Made by a program: the position numbers and the translations under genes
DNA from: Rotaria macrura
Lineage: Eukaryota; Rotifera; Eurotatoria; Philodinida; Philodinidae
Direction of reading: 5' to 3'
Assembly (NCBI GenBank): GCA_900239685.1
Contig: OENT01000386.1
Location: forward strand, 2,468 to 66,467
Length of the DNA: 64,000 nt
Notes under the pieces: generated by a model
What the model saw: the letters and a program-made list of their open reading frames with translations, nothing else
Database searches by the model: none
Told to the model about the DNA's origin: nothing
In this document: positions 60,502 through 64,000 of the stretch, one piece after another
How positions within the stretch are numbered: the first letter of the stretch is position 1
How the letters are laid out: the number at the start of each line of letters is the position of its first letter

Positions 60502-63500
60502 TCATCGTCGTAAATGTTTACAAATGCTCGCAGCAACATGAAGTCCTTTGTCGAAAAATTTATTTTTCAATAAATCTGGTTTTCTTGTTGTTGCTATTGA
60601 TGATGATGATGATGATGATGTATGATAATTTTGTAGTGGTAAATAATTGATGCCATCCGGCAATGTACGTGGTGCTCGACGAGTCCATTGATCATGTCCA
60701 TTGATATGAACGAGTTCAAGATACCATGAAAACATTTGATTACGATCAGGAAAACGAAATGCTATACCAAATGCTGATTCATTGAGATTGGTTTCATTCC
60801 CATCCGGAGGTAATATCGATAGTACTCGATATTCATTCATTTCAAATGGATTAACAAAACGATAATCAGCTCCAATATAAAGATAAATATCTTCGACTGA
60901 CCATGAATGAATTAATGACTGTGAATCCAATGACGAACTTGCACTGAAATCTTGTTGATGAACAGTTGATTTGACTTTTATCCCTCTATCATTAATACTA
61001 GTGGAAGTTCGATAGATGTTGAGCTAATTGAAAAACATAACAAGGAAACAGAAAAATTTCAATTGTCGTCGATTTCAACCATGATTAAACGGATATAATT
61101 TTTCTTTTTGTATACAATTTTACAATGGTTTATATGAGAAAGTACAATAGTACTGTCACGAGGACTTTTTCCAACATTAGTTTTTCGCTTGTAAAACGTG
61201 ACGTATGACAACTATGCAACATTTCGATGACATCTGTTCTTTTTTAAATTTACGTAATGGGTGTTCTAAAGTTACATGCACCTTTGATCCTCTTTTCTTT
61301 CTTTGATTAGTTTGATTCTTTTTAATGAAAATAACGCGTCACTTGCAATTCAATGATTATTACAAAGCGATTCGAGAGCATCAAGTGTAAATATTGAATA
61401 GCATGATATAAAAATTAATCGAAACATTAGATCCGATAGTTCATCTTCGTTTCTCCATCTATGACATGAAAGGTTGTATTGTATATAAATGCCTTTTTCT
61501 AAATCATGAAAATGAATTCTTACTGCATATCTCCTAAGTTAAACTAAAGAGGATTTTGTCTTAAGACTTACCAGGCACAATATTGAGAAATACTCTCTTG
61601 CTTCTACGCCTAAGACTAATGTGTTCAACCAATGAAAACTTTAGCCTATTATTATTTGATACTAATCTCATAAGGATACTTCAGTATGCATAATGCGTCA
61701 CTTTTGACAAGTGTCTTATGTCATTAGACATTTGTTTTTGAGACTAGAATGAAATATGCGAGTATTCTTCATGTATTAGAGATATTTCTTTAGTATAATT
61801 GACGTTCGTGCCGAATAGATAAGACTTTCTAGCATGCATCTATTCTATGATGTTAATCTATAAAATAAAATTCTTTTTACCCTCTACTGAGACTTCATAT
61901 CTTATTATTTAAGTAATCAATCGTACTTAGTAATCTCATGTACTCACAATAGAACTAGTTACTCTTAGACGGTTACTTATGTAACATAGAATAGAACCTT
62001 TTGAAATTTTTAATCAGCATTATATGATCTGAAAAGAATGAATAATAGCCTGCGATTGACATTTTGACAGTTCAAGAGACTGACACAATGAGAGCTTGGG
62101 AAACCAAATTACTCAGAACCTATGAACTACTCATCTATAGTACATCTTCATGGCATACTCTTAATTGAAAAAACTTACAACTGCTCTTTCAAATATCCAT
62201 AAACATGGTATCCATCTGTCATTCAACGAATCGAAATATTCGCATTGAGCTGATTCCTTATTGAATGTATGCTGTCGTTTTTGTAGACGTTCTTTTTCAA
62301 ATTGAAGATAATTTAGTTTAACAACGAATGTTGCTCGTTGATTTAAATCATGTGATAAGTATTTTCGATAACGATGTAGAACTTCGGATATATTTTCACA
62401 TGAATACATTGGTCGTTCAAGATTTTGATCAATAATTACTTCGAACAGAGCCCAAAACAAACAATCAATTTTACTGATTTGTTTCAAAAATTTATCAATA
62501 ATTATATCAGCTGTTGTTTCTTTTTCAAAAATATACATAGCATAACCATTAAATTCATCAGCACGAGATTCGAAATAAACAGAGATTATTGCGCCTTCTA
62601 ATTTACGTGGAATAGATGGATTATTACGCATTGATATTAAGGTTTCTATACATGTTTTTTCATGTTCGAACTCATCATCACTGATATCAAACAGTTCTTG
62701 ATAATATCGACAAAGATTAGTCAGTATTTTTAAATCTGCTTGTATTGATGGAGCAACATGAACATAGGCTAATGGTAACGGATATTGTGATAATGTTGAA
62801 ACTGATGTTAATGAATCACGCGAAGCTATAAATAGAAAAAATCATTTCAACTAAATCTTTGAATTAATCTCGATAGAGACATTGTGTAGCTTCGAAGCCA
62901 TAAAATCCTCACATGATTCATGCATAGGTATAGAATAACTTTTTATACCGAAAAAAAACTTCGAACATTAGCAAATGCATTTATAATATTTTATGGTCAG
63001 AAAATTGCCATTCTCTCTTTTCAATTAAATTTAACTAATAATTTTTAGACTAGCCAAGTAACAGTTGCTCAATGCGGCAAAAAAAACAGGTGCATATTGT
63101 CTGAAGTCTTCTACTGAATTTTATTTTAGTCTAGAATTCAACATTCTAAGAAATAAAAAAAAGTGATCATCCTTACAAGTAAAAGATCGATTTCGTTTTT
63201 GTTTTGTTAACGGTGAATTAGTCGTCAGATCCAACAAATTTTGTTGACTTGAGAAGTTTTGATTTCCGGATTGTGTTACATCCATATCATCTATTGATTT
63301 TTTACAATTATCATTCATGCCATAATTAGAATTCGTCGTTAATGCTATTGCTTGTGATATGAGACACGGTGTAAATGTTGAAATAAGATTCGGTAAAGTC
63401 ATTCCATTAATTTCGGATAACATAGCCACAGCGTTGACATGCATTAGCATGGCTCGTAATGTTGAATAATGTATTGGTAAATGTTGTTTCAAATCTTTAA

Positions 63501-63752
63501 GTAATGCACGATAATATTGAATAAGTTGTTCAATTGTCATCGTATCATCAACGGTTGAACGTAACCATGCAGAATAATTTTGACGTGTACCAAGTAATGG
63601 TACCTCCAAATGACGAAGAAAACGTTTCAGAGCATTAGCAACATCATGTTCCGTATAATTTTCCCGTGTCAATGAAGTATTGAATGGATCTTCGAGGCAT
63701 TCATCTAATAATTGTTTTATTTTACTCTCCTGGCCTGCTTGACGATAAATAC
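60502..63752 (-). CDS. ARAP: ARAP-type Arf/Rho GAP, C-terminal part (RhoGAP-RA-PH)
   Basis: ARAP proteins couple phosphoinositide-dependent ArfGAP and RhoGAP activity at membranes and the actin cortex; their order is SAM-PH-PH-ArfGAP-PH-PH-RhoGAP-RA-PH. Only the last three exons are in the window: 63752-63177, 62825-62179 and 61023-60502, with continuous phases (about 582 residues). Exon A begins inside the RhoGAP domain at GIYRQAGQESKIK, which includes the catalytic arginine finger (IYR), and continues through ALKRFLRHLEVPLL and MLMHVNAVAMLSEINGM. Exon B is the Ras-associating domain (EGAIISVYFESRADEFNGYA). Exon C is the terminal PH domain (YLYIGADYRFVNPF, FRFPDRNQMFSWYLEL), followed by a Ser-rich tail. 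The N-terminal SAM, PH and ArfGAP regions lie beyond 64000. The intron at 61024-62178 is 1.15 kb. The alternative reading, another RhoGAP-RA protein, is less likely because of the terminal PH. Confidence 0.85.
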
Positions 63753-64000
63753 CTAAAATTTGCAAGATTTTGATTCTATGGAGTTTTACAATGTGATGAA
63801 TTTGTTTTTGTTTTAACTATTGACTGCTGAATATTCAATCATAACCACTGATAAATCATTAAACGTTCTAGTTTCTAAGATTTTTTTATTTCGCTGTTTC
63901 AAAATCAAATAAATTCTCTAATATGCTTCATACATTTTTCAAACTAACGGTAATTTGCTGAAAAAGAATCAAAACGAATGTAGTATAGGTCAGCAAATTG
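63753..64000. other. ARAP intron running off the window edge
   Basis: The minus-strand acceptor GCAAATTTTAG ends at 63753, so this stretch is the 3' part of the intron upstream of the RhoGAP exon. No exon was seen in it. Confidence 0.6.

Overview
The window is nuclear DNA of an animal. It is strongly AT-rich by eye. Its genes are split by many very short GT-AG introns (about 45-90 bp) plus a few of 0.8-2.5 kb. All recognisable genes are metazoan nuclear genes: Polycomb EZH, CSL/RBPJ, ARID4, CTU1, CRLS1, ALKBH6, GID4, LONRF and ARAP. The intron pattern, compactness and likely spliced-leader acceptor sites fit a small-genome spiralian, and a rotifer (perhaps bdelloid) is my best guess. This is inference: there is no rRNA, mitochondrial or clade-diagnostic marker here.

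Layout. 1-4.1 kb has no recognised gene; it holds short ORFs and diverged repeats. 4.1-8.7 kb (+) is a complete seven-exon EZH1/2-type H3K27 methyltransferase. 11.6-13.2 kb (+) holds a BTB/POZ protein and LTO1. 17.2-20.8 kb (+) is an eleven-exon RBPJ/Su(H). It converges, with a 112 bp gap, on a four-gene minus-strand train read CTU1 > ARID4 > ALKBH6 > CRLS1 (42.0 to 20.9 kb). Gaps in the train are only 94, 192 and 75 bp, and the three downstream genes have a 3' splice acceptor 0-22 nt before the ATG, as in a trans-spliced operon. 42.6 kb (+) has a short signal-anchor protein. 46.3-46.9 kb (-) is GID4. 49.2-51.9 kb (-) is a RING/coiled-coil gene resembling the ZIP3/RNF212/HEI10 meiotic crossover ligases. 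53.8-59.5 kb (-) is LONRF, and 60.5-63.8 kb (-) is the C-terminal part of ARAP, which runs off the right edge.

Most interesting points. (1) The RNF212/ZIP3-like gene appears to lack the AG of one 3' splice site (AT instead), exactly before the exon that supplies the last two RING cysteines. (2) The minus-strand train looks like an operon. (3) A perfect 307-bp palindrome centred on a single N lies in an ARID4 intron. (4) A non-autonomous inverted-repeat element of about 0.87 kb lies in the ALKBH6 intron. (5) A two-block exon-like segment in the last LONRF intron would splice in frame to the last LONRF exon.

Gene models were built by hand from reading frames, splice dinucleotides and phase continuity. 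Spans run from start codon to stop codon; UTRs were not determined. No tRNA, rRNA or CRISPR was found.
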